Shown piece by piece: positions 22,601-37,600 of a stretch of 64,000 bases of DNA. The stretch is from Eudromia elegans (lineage: Eukaryota > Chordata > Aves > Tinamiformes > Tinamidae): the NCBI GenBank assembly GCA_003342815.1, contig PTEX01000207.1, forward strand, positions 374,154 through 438,153, given 5' to 3'. A program made the position numbers and the translations under genes. Positions within the stretch are counted from its first letter, which is position 1, and every line of letters starts with the position of its first letter. A model generated the notes under the pieces. It was not told the DNA's origin. It saw only the letters and a list, made by a program, of their open reading frames with translations, and ran no database searches.

Positions 22601-25600
22601 TTAAAGGGATGGCTAGCAGATGGCGAGTGACATCAAGAGGTGCGTTGTCTTTCACACACACTATGAAGTCTATAAACCTAAGAGAGAAACTCTGCACCTT
22701 CCTTTCGTCTTGGAAAGGGAATATCAAGAAAATGGGGGAAATACTTGTTCAGTGAGTTTTTTAACATTGGGGTCGTACTGGATCCCAAGCTCTGCAGGAT
22801 ATGCAGGTAATGGTAGATACCAGGTAGGACATGACTTCTCTTTCCCAGCACCTTCCATTGGATATCTACGTCAAAGCCACCTGCATCAATCATTTCTGCC
22901 CTATGTTGTTACAAAAACATATTACGTGGCACATGATCTTAAGAACATGTGGTAAGAGTGACTCATGCTTATTAGCTTTTGTCAGTTACCTGAAGAGTAA
23001 CAGCACATTATCCCTAGCTACACACTCTGTAACAAGTCTCAGGGCATCAAATGAGGCTTCCACAGAGTAGCGGACCCAAAGGCTGGCACGTTCTCCGTGC
23101 TCACCAAGCACTGCCCAGCAGGCTCTCCTCAGCTCTCCTTACTGGAGGTCTCAGTGCATGCTAAGCCTGCAAATGACTTTCACTCCCTTTGTTTCCTTAT
23201 GTTACCTGGACCTTGAGGCAATAAAGCTTTTCTGACAGACAGCTTTACCACAGAGAGGAAGCCCAAGGAAGCTAATACAGATTGAGCCCTTTTGCTGTAA
23301 TTCTCCAATTAACTCACATTTTAGTTGCAGGCTACAAATATAGGAGTACATAGAACTCAAAATACATGAACAATTTAGAAGATCAATAATTGTCATCAAT
23401 GGAAAAAAATTTCTTACCATGGAGCATAGAATTTAATAAAAGTGACCCCTTTAGCAATGGTCTCATCAAAGTTTTTTTCAGAGAGGGACAGCACTGTAGC
23501 CTGTTCAAAGAGAAAAAAAATGGTGATACAAGAGTAGCAGCAGAACACCTCACTTCTACCCTGCAGCTGCTTTCTTCCCTGAGAAAATCGCTTGTCAAAA
23601 AAAGTCGTCACGACACACTCATTCACATCCTGAACAATTTTTTACCCCTCTTAATGTCAGGAGCAATGGTATGAGAATGAAGAGGGCACAGCAAGTTGCT
23701 TACAGTCACATATATTGTAAAAGAGTACAACACATAGCAGATATCATTTTTGTTCAAGACTGTTAAAGATGAAAGAGATTCAAATTTTAAAAAGTTTTGT
23801 TTTAAAACAGATTCAAACATAAATCAGAAAAAAAAAAAAAAAGAGAGCGAGCAACTGACAATATTACCAACTTTTTCTTCAGTGAGAGTATTAGGAAAAG
23901 AAGCCAAAAGAGGATTCAGAATTACAGATTAAAGGTATTGGTTTAAAGGCTTGCACTTAATGACTATGAGCTAATGAGATTAAACTTTTCTATTAAGATG
24001 AAGCATTATGCCCTCTAAAAAATATTTCAAAGTCAAGAATTACTTTCAGATTGTTAAGAATTTAAAAATTAAGTAAAGCAAAAGTGATTAGTAAACACAT
24101 ATTCTTCTGCTATGAAATTCCTAAATGGATAATTAAAATAGATGTTCTAACTATCATCTAATAGATACAGATATCTACAGATATCTGTATCTAGATATCT
24201 ACAGTCTACTATATTATCTGAAAATAGCATCCTTCCCTATTGTCCCTTCTAATATATTATCTGAAAACAGGGTCCTTCCCATGAGCTTTCCCATAGGGTC
24301 CTCTGAAAATCGTGTCCTTCCCATGATCCACATAGTAATCTACAGATTTTTTTATCAGAATAACATTATATAACTACCTATCCTTTAATATCAGACAACT
24401 ATTCGTACTTAGTTTCTAGGAGACAGCTTATGAAGTCACTTAATCTGAATCATTTTTCATTAACTTTAGTGATGTTTGGCAGAAGAGCCCTGAGCCACAA
24501 AAGTTCCTACAACTTCTGTGCATGGAGAAAAAAAAAAAAAAAAAAAGCCATGTACTTGGCCTTTATGAGACATGAGGAATCCACAGAAAGGCTCCAGAGA
24601 TAGGGGAATCACTAAGACACACATTTCAAGTGAGAACTCACCGCTTTTGCTGCCCCTGAAAGTGTCTGTGGGCTGCTGATGGTAAATATGGTCAGTGTTT
24701 GCTGGCTACATGGGCTAGCCCCTTGTTTCAAAAAATCATGAAAACAAAGCCCAAACAAAGGTGTCAGAAGATAAGGAATCAAAACATGCTGGCATCCAAG
24801 GCTGGGAGATAAAGCTGCAAAGACTTACATTTACCCTTTCACTGTATCTAATATAATTTGACAAAAATTCCCCTGTAATCCTTTCCTGTTTGTATGTGTC
24901 CTGGTGCAATCAAGGCATAAGTGGGAATTTACAGCACATGTGGTTAATGTTATATCTCTGAAAACAGAAGGAAGAATAACTTCTCTCTGCATTGTACTAA
25001 CACAAGTATATCTCCCAAATATGAGATTAAGACTATATAGTTTGTGAGAGGCATGAAAGCTGGAAACCTATCTAAAGTGACTTACAAAAATTATGTTGTG
25101 TAATACGAGTAACCCAACTGGACAAGTCAAAAGGGAGAGGTAATATTCTCCTATGAGAAGCGGCATTAAAACTGTATTTATGCTAATATAAGGTCATTCT
25201 ACATCCTGAGGGAATGCAAAACACTGTCCATGATTCTCTGGGCAAGGGAAATGCGTTTTCCTGAATTAATAATGACTTTATGCTTAAAAGCAATTCCTCA
25301 GTAACATTCAGTCCGCATGGCTCCTACAAGAACAATGAGAATAAGCCTCTCAATCGAGGCAATCTTACTGCTGCCACAAAGCACCTAACCCTGACACACT
25401 TAGAACAGTCTACAAAGTTTCCTGTTGGTTGTCATTGCTGGAGATAAATCTGGAAGTTCAGGATCTTTGTTTCCACTGTGCAATCAGGGATGTGCCATCC
25501 TCCTTGGTTTAAGTCAGAATCTTGCAAGGAACGTTCATCTCCATAGCAACAAATTGTGCTGTTGCATGGACGAAGGTGCTGCTGTTCAGCCGAGAGGCCA

Positions 25601-28600
25601 CATTTGTGCCACTCTATCTAAACAACCGATTAATGCCATGAGACAAGAGGCAGACTTTTTCTTTTATCGTTTCCAGTTCTTCAGGTCAATAAAAATATAT
25701 ACATATATATCACTAAGATTTATGATCTGATTCCACTCATTAACTGCTAAAAGTAACCAGGAAAATATTTGGTAGTTTACGTTTAGAAACTGTTGAGCTA
25801 TCAAGATGTAAACAACACACGGAAGATGGGGACAGGCTGCTGAAATAGTTTGAACACTTCTGATAGAGCCATGGAGCACAGGAGCACCTACCTCAGCCTG
25901 GGTAGGTTCTGCAGGTGGCTGTTCCGCGGGAGGCTCAGTTGGTTTAGCTGCTGGTGGCTCCTTCTGGGAGCTCTGTAGTTGGGAATCCACATATTCCTTT
26001 AACGAATCGAAGTCCCTCTTTCCTTTGTACTGGTCACCCTGCAATTATCAAGTAATTTGTGCATATATAGTTAATTTAGCAAATAAATTATTATCAAAAA
26101 AATCTAAGATTGAGGAATGTACACATAATCATAATAAATATGACCTAAAAAAACCCCTAAAAGTACAGCAAAGAATAATGGAACACCCATTGCTACTTGG
26201 TGGTGTCCTCTATTCTCTTTTCAGTGCTCTGTTCAGTGTCCTGGGAGGGCAGAAAACTGACATGCATGTCACCCAAGTACACAGTTATTTCTCTGGATGG
26301 GGCCGAACTCTTCTCAGTAGTGACCAGAGACAGGACAAGGGGTAATGGGTATAAATGGAAGCAGAGGAAGTTCCATCTTCATGTGAGGAAGAACCTTTTT
26401 TACTGTAAGGGTGACAGAGCCCTGGAACAGGCTGCTCAGAGAGGTCGTGGAGTCTCCTTCTCTGGAGATGTTCAAACCTGCCTGGATGCCACCCTGTGCC
26501 ATGTGCTCTACATGTCCCTGCGCGAGTAGGGCAGTAAGACTAGATAATCTCTAGAGGTCCCTTCCAGTCTCAACCATTCTGTGATATCCTTGGAAAACCC
26601 ATATCCATATAGTAAGGCCATTGCTCTTCAACTGCACAAGTTCACCTAGTAGCAAGACAGAACAAGCATTTGCTGTGGGGTAGAGAACTCCCAAAAGGAT
26701 CTCTCTGTGAGAAAAGTCACATTTCCAAACCTGCACATAATTCCAAATTTTTCACAAGCCACAATTTGCCTCAAATGCTCCCCTGTATCCTAGATATTTC
26801 CATGGTTTTACAGAACAAGAAATCAGAATTCCTTTGAACAGTTTAGAGTCTCAAATTTATTGTCTTCCCTCTCCACACTGACTCTTGCATGATTACCCTC
26901 AGCTATCTCAGTGACCATCAATTTCTCTAATCAAAAGAGTGAATATCTCTTTGAAGACACTAAACATCCACTCTGGATTAAGTTTGAATTTCAAGCCCAT
27001 GAAGTATGGGCCACAAGATACGGCTTAAAATCTCTCAGACGATAAATAACTATTCAAAAAACAGCACAGAGACTTCCATACAACAGAATGAAGAACAGAT
27101 ACGTCACTTCAACTATTTCAACTATTTAACTTTTTTTTTTATCTTCAAAGCTTTCTATAACTTTCCTTCTTTTGTTATTCTTACGTTACTTAAGAAAATG
27201 GGCATCTTCCCAGCACTGAGTCTCAATCACAGAAGAGTTAACTTAAAATCACATGAGAAGCCTATACCTGCTTGTTCAAATCCATTTCAGCAAAGCAGGG
27301 TCAAGGCCCTTCCTTTCTTCCATGGGCTTCTGCTACCCCTAACCAACACAGATGGTGCGATGCCAGATTCTAATTATGACAACAGAGCAATGGAATTACA
27401 GTCAACAATGCTTGATGGCTGAGGCGGTTCTCCTCCTCCCTCTTCTTATTGAAAGTACAATAGTAGCTAGAGTGACTTCCAGGAATTTTTGGGTCAGATT
27501 ACTGGAAAGTCATCTTTTTTGTGGTTTTATTTTTCTTAAATATATTGTACCAGTCCATGAAAAAACACACGATTTTGATGGTAGTATGTCACCAAGGAAT
27601 ACCACACTGCCAAAAGAGAAAAGCCAATTTGGTGTCAACAGAAATATACTGCTCAGACTAATGGCAGAGATTTATCTTTATGAAACACAGTGTGGTGATA
27701 GACTTTTTTCTTTCACTGCATTCTTGACTCAAACAACTCAGAGCAACTTTAACTTCAATAACTGGCAAAGGGTCCAAAAGTATTGATCTGGCTTGTCACA
27801 AAACTACATAGCTATTTTTCATATACAGCTGGATGTTTAAATAAAAATACCTCCAACTTTGGACATATCACCCTGCATGACCTGAGCACTCTCTCAGAGC
27901 TTCCAGTTCTGCTTCAGACATGTGCCAGGCACAGCTGGTTAAACAGTAATAAGCTTTCTACCATCTATATGAATCAGGTTGGGATACAAAGAACTAGATG
28001 CTTCTTTCCTGGGTTGCCTGAATCTACACATGTGCCCGTAACAAATGTCATACATGCATGTCCTTACAGTCACATTCTTTACAGAAGCAGACCTGGGATA
28101 AAAAGCAGCAAACATTTTACCTGATCTCCAAGTAGATGGAACATCTGCCTCAGAAGAGGGGAAACAAGCTGCAGCGCCCTACGAAGTGCCTAGAAAACTG
28201 CCCCAAGGAAGAGCCACTAAACTGGACTGAGTGGTAAACCTTAAGAGTTCTTGTACTGTAGCTAGGCAAAAACAAATGCAAGATGAATGTTGCAAGAAAA
28301 CAAAAATCCATGGATCTTAGTGTGTAAGAACTAAAGGAAGAGTTCAGGGTTCTCTGCTTGTAGGACTATTTTTAAAAGACATTAACAGATTTAAAGCATC
28401 TTAAAAAAAGTAAAATATTATCACTATATGAAGTACTATCTTAATGGTGTGACCTCCTGGAGAACCTGCAGACTCACCTTTTCACCACCCCTAAACCAGA
28501 GGAGAGTGGGATAGCCACGAACTTGGTTCTCAGAGCAGACTTCATAATGCTGAGTACAATCGACCTACAGTTTGAAAAGAATTATAAATCACTTAGTGCA

Positions 28601-31600
28601 TAAACGGAAAATAAATATCACACCCTCCCTTAAGTTTAGAATCTCAGAAAAATACTGAAGCAGGCAATGCATGTCTTCACAAGAGGCAGCATCAAGTACT
28701 GTCTTGAGAACCATCATGTCTGGCTTCCAAAAAGTGGCTTGGTTGTCTAATTGGGAAGCTGTAGATGATTTTACAGAGCATAGAGGGAGGGAGAGAACAC
28801 AGACATGAAATGGACAGAAAGAGTAGCAAAAAGTAATGAAGACATAATTACATATTCCAGTTAAAATAAGTGCTGGTATTCTTGGTGAATAAAATCACTA
28901 CATGGACAATAATATACAAAATGGTAATAGGAAAGAGCTTCAAAGGGAAGATTTATTGCCCTCCTCTTCCCCCTGCTTTTTTTTTAAACAAGTGAGATCA
29001 CTTTAAAATCAGAAGACATGTCAACAGCTCAGAAGTTAATTCCAGTGCATAGCAATGTTCAGTTCTAATCTTCCATATACAAATCTAAAAAGTCACAGTT
29101 TATAATCTTTTTCAAAGTAAAGAAAAAAAGGTAATTGAAGCATGGGTGTCTTTGCTTGACAGAGCATTTGAATTTTGAATTTCACATAAGGAACATTTTG
29201 CTTGAGGTCACTGTAGATCAGTTCCAAAGATTACACAGGATCCAGCCAGTAGATAGCATTGCTACTAAGGCACTATTCCCCCAGATGACATGAAGGTCAT
29301 CATTCTACCTTCTTGGAAACAGTTGTTTCCTGTTTACTTACAGGCTTATAATCTTTTTGAAGATACCTTTCAAATACTTTCATTATGTATACAGTTAACA
29401 AAATTGACTAGACAGTGGGACAAACCTTAGTGGCTTTATTAAATAGCAAACAGCAGCAAGAGTAACTAGGCAATGCTTGAACATGACAGACAACTGAATA
29501 AAACACAAATTTTGGAAGTTTTCCATTTTTATTTCTCTAGATAACAGAGATTAATAGCTTAGATATCTTCTTTGAAGTTAAGTAAAGACTTCATCCTACT
29601 TGGAGCATTCCAGATTCTCAGGAAGTAAATCAGTATATGCAACATTTCCTAGAAAATGTATCAAAGGAGCAGTATCCTCATTTGTTTTCTCAGAAAAAAG
29701 GCTACTTTTATATCCAACCAAGTTTCAAAATGTATGCTCCTCTCCAATGTTAAACCACTCAGACCTGCTCCTTACCTCTACCTATCTGAGTGAAAGGACT
29801 TTCAAAAACCATTTTGAAGAATAAAATTTGAAAAGCTAGTTCATCATCCCCAGTAAGAGCTGAAAGTGCTATGAGGGCAGAGCCAGGGCAAACTACAGCT
29901 CTCTTCCCCCTCTTCAGGGCTGACACACTGTTATGCTGTCTTCCAGACTAGCAGAGCCAATCCAAGGCTCAAGGATGTGGAAGTTTGGTCCAGTAGGTTT
30001 TCCACTGTTGGCAAATACAGAGGAATTCACATCAGCCACCTGGACTTAGGTATGGGTCAGCAAATAAAGTGAGTAACTGCAGTTGCAGGACCACCTCCAT
30101 ACCTCTGCACAGGAGTCACTCCACGTACAAGTAACAAGCTCCCATGGTAAATACACCACAGAATCTGGTTATCATCCCTAAGGGAAATAGTAAAGGAGGA
30201 CAAGATATCAGTTTTAAAGGTGGAAGACCACCTGAAACCTTTAGAAAGCTACAGGGGGGAGCTGAAGAGAAGAGAAAAAAAAAAAAAAAAAAAAAAAGAG
30301 AAATAACTTATTAGGCCACGTAGAAACCTAGTCCTATAAAGAGTATATTAGTATAAGCCACTTTCCTACTCAAACTAAATACTCATGTTCATCAAGTTTT
30401 GACAAAGGGGAAGCATAATAAAAAGGAAATCTCAAAATATTACTCCCACCATACAAAGTACCTGACATACTCCTTTACATCTCTGAGACACCTGGAGCTG
30501 TGTTTAACATTTCTATCAAGTCTCTGCTTAAAAATCAGAAGTTCTGTCCATTATAGCAAATTAACTATCTCTTCAAAACACAGTGAACTAAGTCTAATGA
30601 ATAAACAAGAGAAAAAAAATCTCAAAATTAAAATACGAAGTACAGAGGTTAAAGGGCTTACAAAGCCACAACCAAAACAGAACTGTTATTCGCAGAGCAC
30701 AGACTGAACAGCGTGATACTTGGCTGAAATATTAATTTACACAAAACAGACTAAGAAAAAAAAGCACATTACCAACCTTGCCAATCTTGACAGCTTCTGA
30801 ATGTTCAAATGCTAGAGCCAGTTGTTCCCATGTTGGAGCCAAAGCCTTACAATGACCACACCAAGGGGCAAAGAATTTGATAAAGTGATTACCTGAGAAG
30901 TCAGGGGAAAAAAAAAAAAAAGTTAGATCCAACTTATTTGGAATGAATTTGGCTACAATTAAAAAAAAAAGAAGACAGTAATTGCAGACTGCAATTTATT
31001 TCCAAAATATTACAGATAGTGCAAAAACGGCAAGGAGAGACTTTATTTCCTATCTCAGCAATTAGATTTCTAATATTGTATGCAGTACCATTGTGTTCCT
31101 CTATTCTCTGAAATTCTGAACGACTTCACAACCTCAAGCCAACAAATGAGATACTAAATCCATCACACATTTAGTGGCTGGAACCAGTGGCTAGAATTTG
31201 TACTCCTACCAAGTCACTCACTTGCACAATTACCACAGAAAGGACCACAGAGAACTATGTATTTATAATAGCATTAATCAATGTAAATATTAGACTTTAA
31301 CTTAAACATTTATAAGCAAACATGATGGCATCAAGTCTCTGAGCAAATAATTTTGTATAGCTTACAACTTCCTCTTCTGTTCTGCTCTTTGTATGTTCAT
31401 GTTAATTCTTCCAAAATGACTGTTGCTAGTATAGACTATGGGAGACCACAAAAAATTACTATCTCATACTAATGCTTAATTTATAACCATACACTTAATT
31501 AAGAATGCCAGAATACATAATTTCCTTCAATTAAGATTACTACTAATTGCTGCATGCTTTCGGACAAATCAAGGCAAAGATCTATTAATTTAAAAGTGAA

Positions 31601-34600
31601 CATAATCAAAACAAACAAACAAAAAAGTGTTTGAAGGAAACATGAGCAACAGGGGGAAAGATCTTTTTAAAAGCATTTACTGCAGTCTTTTGCAGATTGC
31701 TCCAGGACAGATAACACAAGAATTCCATTCTAGCTTGAGGGCTTGTTCACAGAAGAATTTCTGAGGAAAGATGCCACAAAATAACTAGGAAATGCAAACT
31801 GCAATAGTAGAGAACACTAACTTGCCTAATCTGCTTTTTAATTCTCAGTGTGTCCCTGAAGGTTCAGGGAAGAATTCATGAATAAACTTGATGTAATTCA
31901 GTGTTAGGCCACATATACAGGTAAATTTTAAGCTAGTGGCACAAAATGCATTTGAAAATATTCCTAATTAATTGATGGTTACTTCAAGAAGTTCTAGTAT
32001 TTATCTTACGACAGGCACAGATATTAATTTAGTCTGGCTTTTGCTTTTAACAAAAAAGGATGGATACAGTATGACTACTTGTTTTTATGGTAGTCCAAAA
32101 GTTTGTCATATATTGCCCTTTTCTTTTTTTTAGAGGAACCTCTGTGTGAAAAAATATTTTCAGAAATGGCAGAAACAGTTAAACTGAAGCTGGCTGTTTT
32201 GCTCACATTAAATTCTGCAGGAAGAAGGCTAAACAATATCAAATAAGGATTCAGACCAGGATGGAGTAGGAAATGGCTGGAAAAGCAGCTTGGATGTATG
32301 AACAATTCAATGCCTCCAAAAGACAGGAAATGGAACTTGCAAGAAAACTCATTGAGTGGTGAGAATGCAACTGACGGAGTAGCTCAAGGAAAAGAAACAG
32401 GTTATTCAAGCAAGCTCACTTTGGTAATGTGTGATTAGAGGCCCTAATATTACTATTTTCTTACTGGACTACTGTTCTTAAACTTTCCCATGGTACAGAA
32501 TATATAATGAAACTAGTGCACTTTCTATAATGTATCATTGTATCTTCTTTCAATATCCATTATTGGGAAAGAAAGTAAGAGGAATCTTTAGAACTAACTT
32601 TTCTGTTGCAGAATTCTCACTACTGAACTCTCTGTGAGCAGGTTTGTCTAGCATACAAAAAAAAAAAAAGTTACCTTCTGCTATATGTATCTTGAAATTG
32701 TCTGCTGAGAGTTCATACAGTCCCTGCTTAGCTTCAGGTGCTTTTGGTGATTCCACATCAGATTCTGGATCCTATCAATGAAAAAAAAAAAAAAATTCTC
32801 ATATAGTGAATACACATATTGGATTCCTATTATCACATCATTTGTGGTAGTGTTGTCAATCCTGTACTCTGCAATTCCAAAATCCTAAAACTATGTCCTC
32901 CTAATTTTGCCTTAAATTATCAAATGTTTCCTAACAACTACCTGAATGCAAAGTGTGATAAGGAAAACAGTTATCATAGTCACTGAAATAACAGTCTGTC
33001 ACTGTGCTGCTGTGCACTCACAATGCACAGCAACTGCTCTGACATTCATAACACTACCATTCATACACCTAGATTCCATAAGTTTTCCCTCACAGCTTCA
33101 TGGATCGGCTGCAGATGCCATCACGCCAGTTTTGGTGGTCTTTTGGCTATTTAAGAATAGATGGTGAGAAAGGTGTCTCTGGCACCTCTGCTGTAGGGAG
33201 GACAGGCCTAATAGTCCTGTGAGATAAGTAATGCAGGAAAAGGAACAAACACTTGATAGGTAACTTGTAGCAAATCCATTGTGCTTTAGCTATTTACTAA
33301 ATACTAAGTCAGAGTTGGAAATAACTTTTGCTATTATGAGGAAGATATCTTTAGTTCATTTATTAGCTGATTATTTTAAACTTCTTTAAGCTACAAAACT
33401 TTCAGACAAGTAAGTGTACTTAGCACTGTCACCAGGAAAATCACTGAGTTTAGGACTAGCACATAAATAGGTCAGCCAAGCCTTACCTACAATTTAAAAT
33501 TGCTTTTTCTAATCAAGACAAACCTAAGGGGATTGTTTATCACAGTTAGAACATAATTACATTTAAATAAACTCCATGACACAGTATTTTTAATAATTAA
33601 ACTTTAAAGCTGAAGTATTTTAAGTATGTGCTTTGTATTTTTTTAAAGATATCTTCCTCATAATAGCACAGGATGCCAAGATCAACATAAATACAATTTA
33701 TACCATGCTCAATTCTCCTATTCTGAAAATATCATAGCCACCAGGTGTCAATTGATTGGACATATACACAAAAATCTTAAAAGGTGAAAATGCTAATACT
33801 TGATAAAAACCAGTATTATGAACCACAGTTTTAAATACAGGAAACAAAGAGCACGTCATAGGATGTCAGTTATAATTACTATTCTGATTTATTTGGAAGC
33901 TGTTCCATATTGTTATTGCCATCTGAACTTTATTCTCAGGAGCAGATTTCCTCCTGGAAAGCGAAACCTAACCTACATAAATGAGAGAGCTGTAAATCCA
34001 CAGAAAAAAATATTTCCTTTTCCTTTTTCCTTTTAACTTACAGCTGGTTCCTCATTTAGTTTCTCCAACATCCAGTTTTCCAACGCCTGGAAGTCTCTAG
34101 GACCTTGGTATTTCAGAGGTTCTTGTCCTGGTTTAAGTAGTTTTAGGCTAGGTCAAAATGTAGAAAAGAATGAGGTAAAATTCACACACATGAAATATTC
34201 TCAATAAGTTAAAATGCTTTACAAATTCACAGCAATTCAGGTTAAGCTACAGTAAGACCTTTCCAGATTGTTAACATTAGCATCACGATTTCTCTGGGTC
34301 ACAGCTGTACCTTAAGGACACCACTTTCAACCCCATATAAGCTTTTAAACGGGATTCTAAAAGTAAGACAGATATAACTTGTTAAAAAAAAGGTCAAAGT
34401 ACTTCATTTTGATCAGTAGGCATGCACAAATAAAATAATGCCTCTAGTTCTGAGGTTAATTATTCTTTATGCTTATGAAACCTGTTTCAGTGTGCCAAAA
34501 AATACATCTATTTTGGTTTGTTCTCCCCTCTCCACCCCCAAGGGAACAAATCCAAAACATGTTTTTCAGGATTTCTTTTTCATGTTTCATTCCAAGATTA

Positions 34601-37600
34601 CTCTTGAAATAAATGACTTTTTTTACTTAAACTAATCAAAACCACCCTGAAACAGGTGACTAGGTAAGAGATCTAAGTGATTGCTTGTAGAGATCCTAGC
34701 ACTTCATGATTATAATATTTAATAATCACTATCAAATCTTTATAAGAAAAGTACTTAAAACTTATTATTAAATATTTATCAATTTCAAACTGGAAGCATA
34801 TTTGACAAAGTGACAATATTTACTTCTGAACTGGCCTTATTTTTTAAAAAACAAATTAAAATTCATTTCAATTACTATCCATACTTAGCCCCCACTTTCC
34901 CTTGCAAAGATGTGGTTTTGCTGCAACATTTTTTCCCTCTATAAATGTTTCGCTCTCTTCTTATTCCACAAGTTGAAAAAAAAAAATGAACATATGAAAG
35001 TGTTGCAAAACCACATAATACAAATGTGTTTAAAAAAAAAAAAGTTTCTACTGCTGTTTCTATTTAATTTATTCTTCAGGATTCTGTGTGATGATAGGTC
35101 AAAATTTCTGAGGAAAAAGTGCAACTTTATATTAAGAAAGAAAAAACAAAAATAAAACAGAAAATCATCTAAAATGTTCCTCCTGGCCATACTTCGAAAA
35201 CTATCAAGGAAAAAATCAGTGTATTAGCTTAAAGAGTCAGATGCATCTTTATTTCATCCAAATCAAGGTAAGTTTTCTCTAATTCATTTGAGGGTGTATT
35301 TAATGGCACCAAACAACCCTGTTACAACTGTACTAACAAGAGCACTGAATAACCCCAGCACCCCACATAGTTTTCATTCCCAAGAAAACAGAAGAGGGAA
35401 GAAGCCTTTCTTTTAACAAGTGTTCCGTACACTGCTTTTCCAAACAACACACCCAAGACTCCCCACAGCCCTTCTGTGACTCAGAAAATTGTGAAATCTC
35501 CCCAACTGGAGAAGAACAAGTTAGACTGGCTAGTTAAACTTGTCCTGATGCAGAAAGTAACAAAACTGAAATCATGATTTCTCCTTCATCTTATTTCTAT
35601 AAACAGTAGATGACCACCTTATTATTTGTATTTTTCATGTATATGAAAAGAAACATCAGTTATCCTTAGATGCTCAAAGATCTTAGAAAGGAGAAAAATC
35701 AAAAAATCAATTACAAGTCCATTCACTTTTTCTTATTTAAAATCTGAGCCACTCTATTTTGCAAAGAAATCACAATATAAACTGTCTAAGCACACAAAGA
35801 CAATCAGTGTTCACTTTTGGGGATATTTAAAGAAAGATTTAAAATTGATAATATCTCAGCATTTTTACTGGAACTAAACCACAGACTGTCCTTAAGGACA
35901 ATTCCTACTCCAGTGAGGCTTTGGCTATTTGTAATTTTCAATTTCTAACAAGTTGTATTCCTCTGTCTCAAAGTCAGTATACACAGGAGCACATGTCAAA
36001 TTCAGGCCTTTGCTGGAGACTGCAGTAACACCAGATAAGGTCAGCACGGGGAAAGAAACAAACAAAAAGAAAGAATACAGGCAGTGGAAGGGCTACAGAA
36101 GACAATATTTTCACCTTATTCCCCAAAAGACAAGTTACTAGCAAGATACTTGAAACAATCCCATTTGTTTCTCTGCCAGAAACTTTAAAGATGACAAGGG
36201 GAAAAAATCTTTTTACTCCTTTTATTAGCTAGAAAGGATGCAGGCTAATATACCCCGAAAGCACTACCCAGTACAATTGCTAGGTTATGTTCTATGGATA
36301 CTCTAGATAAGGTTCTTTCTCCCAGAGAGGACATAGGAAAACATACACCCTTTATAATAGGATAGATTTAACAAATTCAAACTCCAAATTTATTTCTGCC
36401 AGAGCAGTACAAGCAAAACTAGGCAGAGAAGTCTGCACAGCACCACCATTACTCTAGCTAATACTATTAATTTAGCATTTTATGAGCACAAACTTCACTC
36501 AAAAGTGATCACCTATACATATATTGTGAACAGGACTGTGTACCGGAAAACGAAACAAATTATTTTTAAAAGTATGATTAACAGAGACCAATGTTGTATA
36601 ATGTATCACTGCTTGAGAGGACAGCTCCACTGGGAACGGAGAGAAAAGAAAAAGTAAAAAAACACACTTCATTTAAACACAGCCATCTTCTAAGATATAA
36701 ATCATCTTCTTGGAAAAAGAGAGAGAGAAAGAGAAATATATGTCACATAATACTTGGCAAGGCAGTAAAAAGACAAAATAAATGAGCATTTGAAGTACAA
36801 AGGGCAACAAAGAAAACCATAAAAAATATAGCCTAGAAGTTTGCTTGAAGTTAGCTTAACAAACTGTCAAAGGATCATGGAAAACTACCAAAAAAAAAAA
36901 AAAGGAAACAGAAGCAAAAATCCTCCTATACTTACGTTGGGTATCCTCGGACGCCAAATTCAGAGCACAATGGAATATCTACAGTACAATCCACTTTAAC
37001 AACATAGACCTGTGGATTTTCCATGTTGTTGTATTTATCTCCTAAATCATTCCAGGTTGGTTGCAGCCGCTGACAATGTCCACACCTGCAACAGAATGAA
37101 CAAAATATTTCCTCAAAACTGCTCATGTTTAGAGGGGAATGAAACTATGAAAAAAATAAATCACGTATAGGAACAGTCAGAGATTTTGGCAGATTTCAAA
37201 ATAGGTAAATCAGAAGTCTTACAGTATGTAACAGTGAATATCCATTACAGTATTGTAATTTTGTAAAACATAAATGTTGTAACACATAAAACATAAATAT
37301 TGTTACATATCACAAATACTTTTCATATAAAATTTTTTAAGAAGTCATTATTTGTTGCTATTGATTCATTTATAATGCCTACATTTTATTGACGGACTCT
37401 TACATTTCAAACCACTATTTTTTAAGTAGCGGGTAAGAAGAAAATGGTTTCTAACCTCTTTATAAAGGCACTTGTGCTTAGGTGCCTCACTAAAATTGGA
37501 ACTCGTGAGCCATGAAACACATCAAGCACTGAATTCTGCAGACCATTTATCAAAATGCTGAGATATTGTGCTTTATTACAGCAGCATACTATAAATTACA

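Larger units (their letters stand above)
23501..25891 (-). other. TXNDC5: TXNDC5 intron 7
   Basis: A 2.4-kb AT-rich intron with A runs at 23,828-23,842 and 24,530-24,545, a perfect palindrome at 24,163-24,192 and a degenerate tandem array just after it. No gene seen. Confidence 0.9.
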
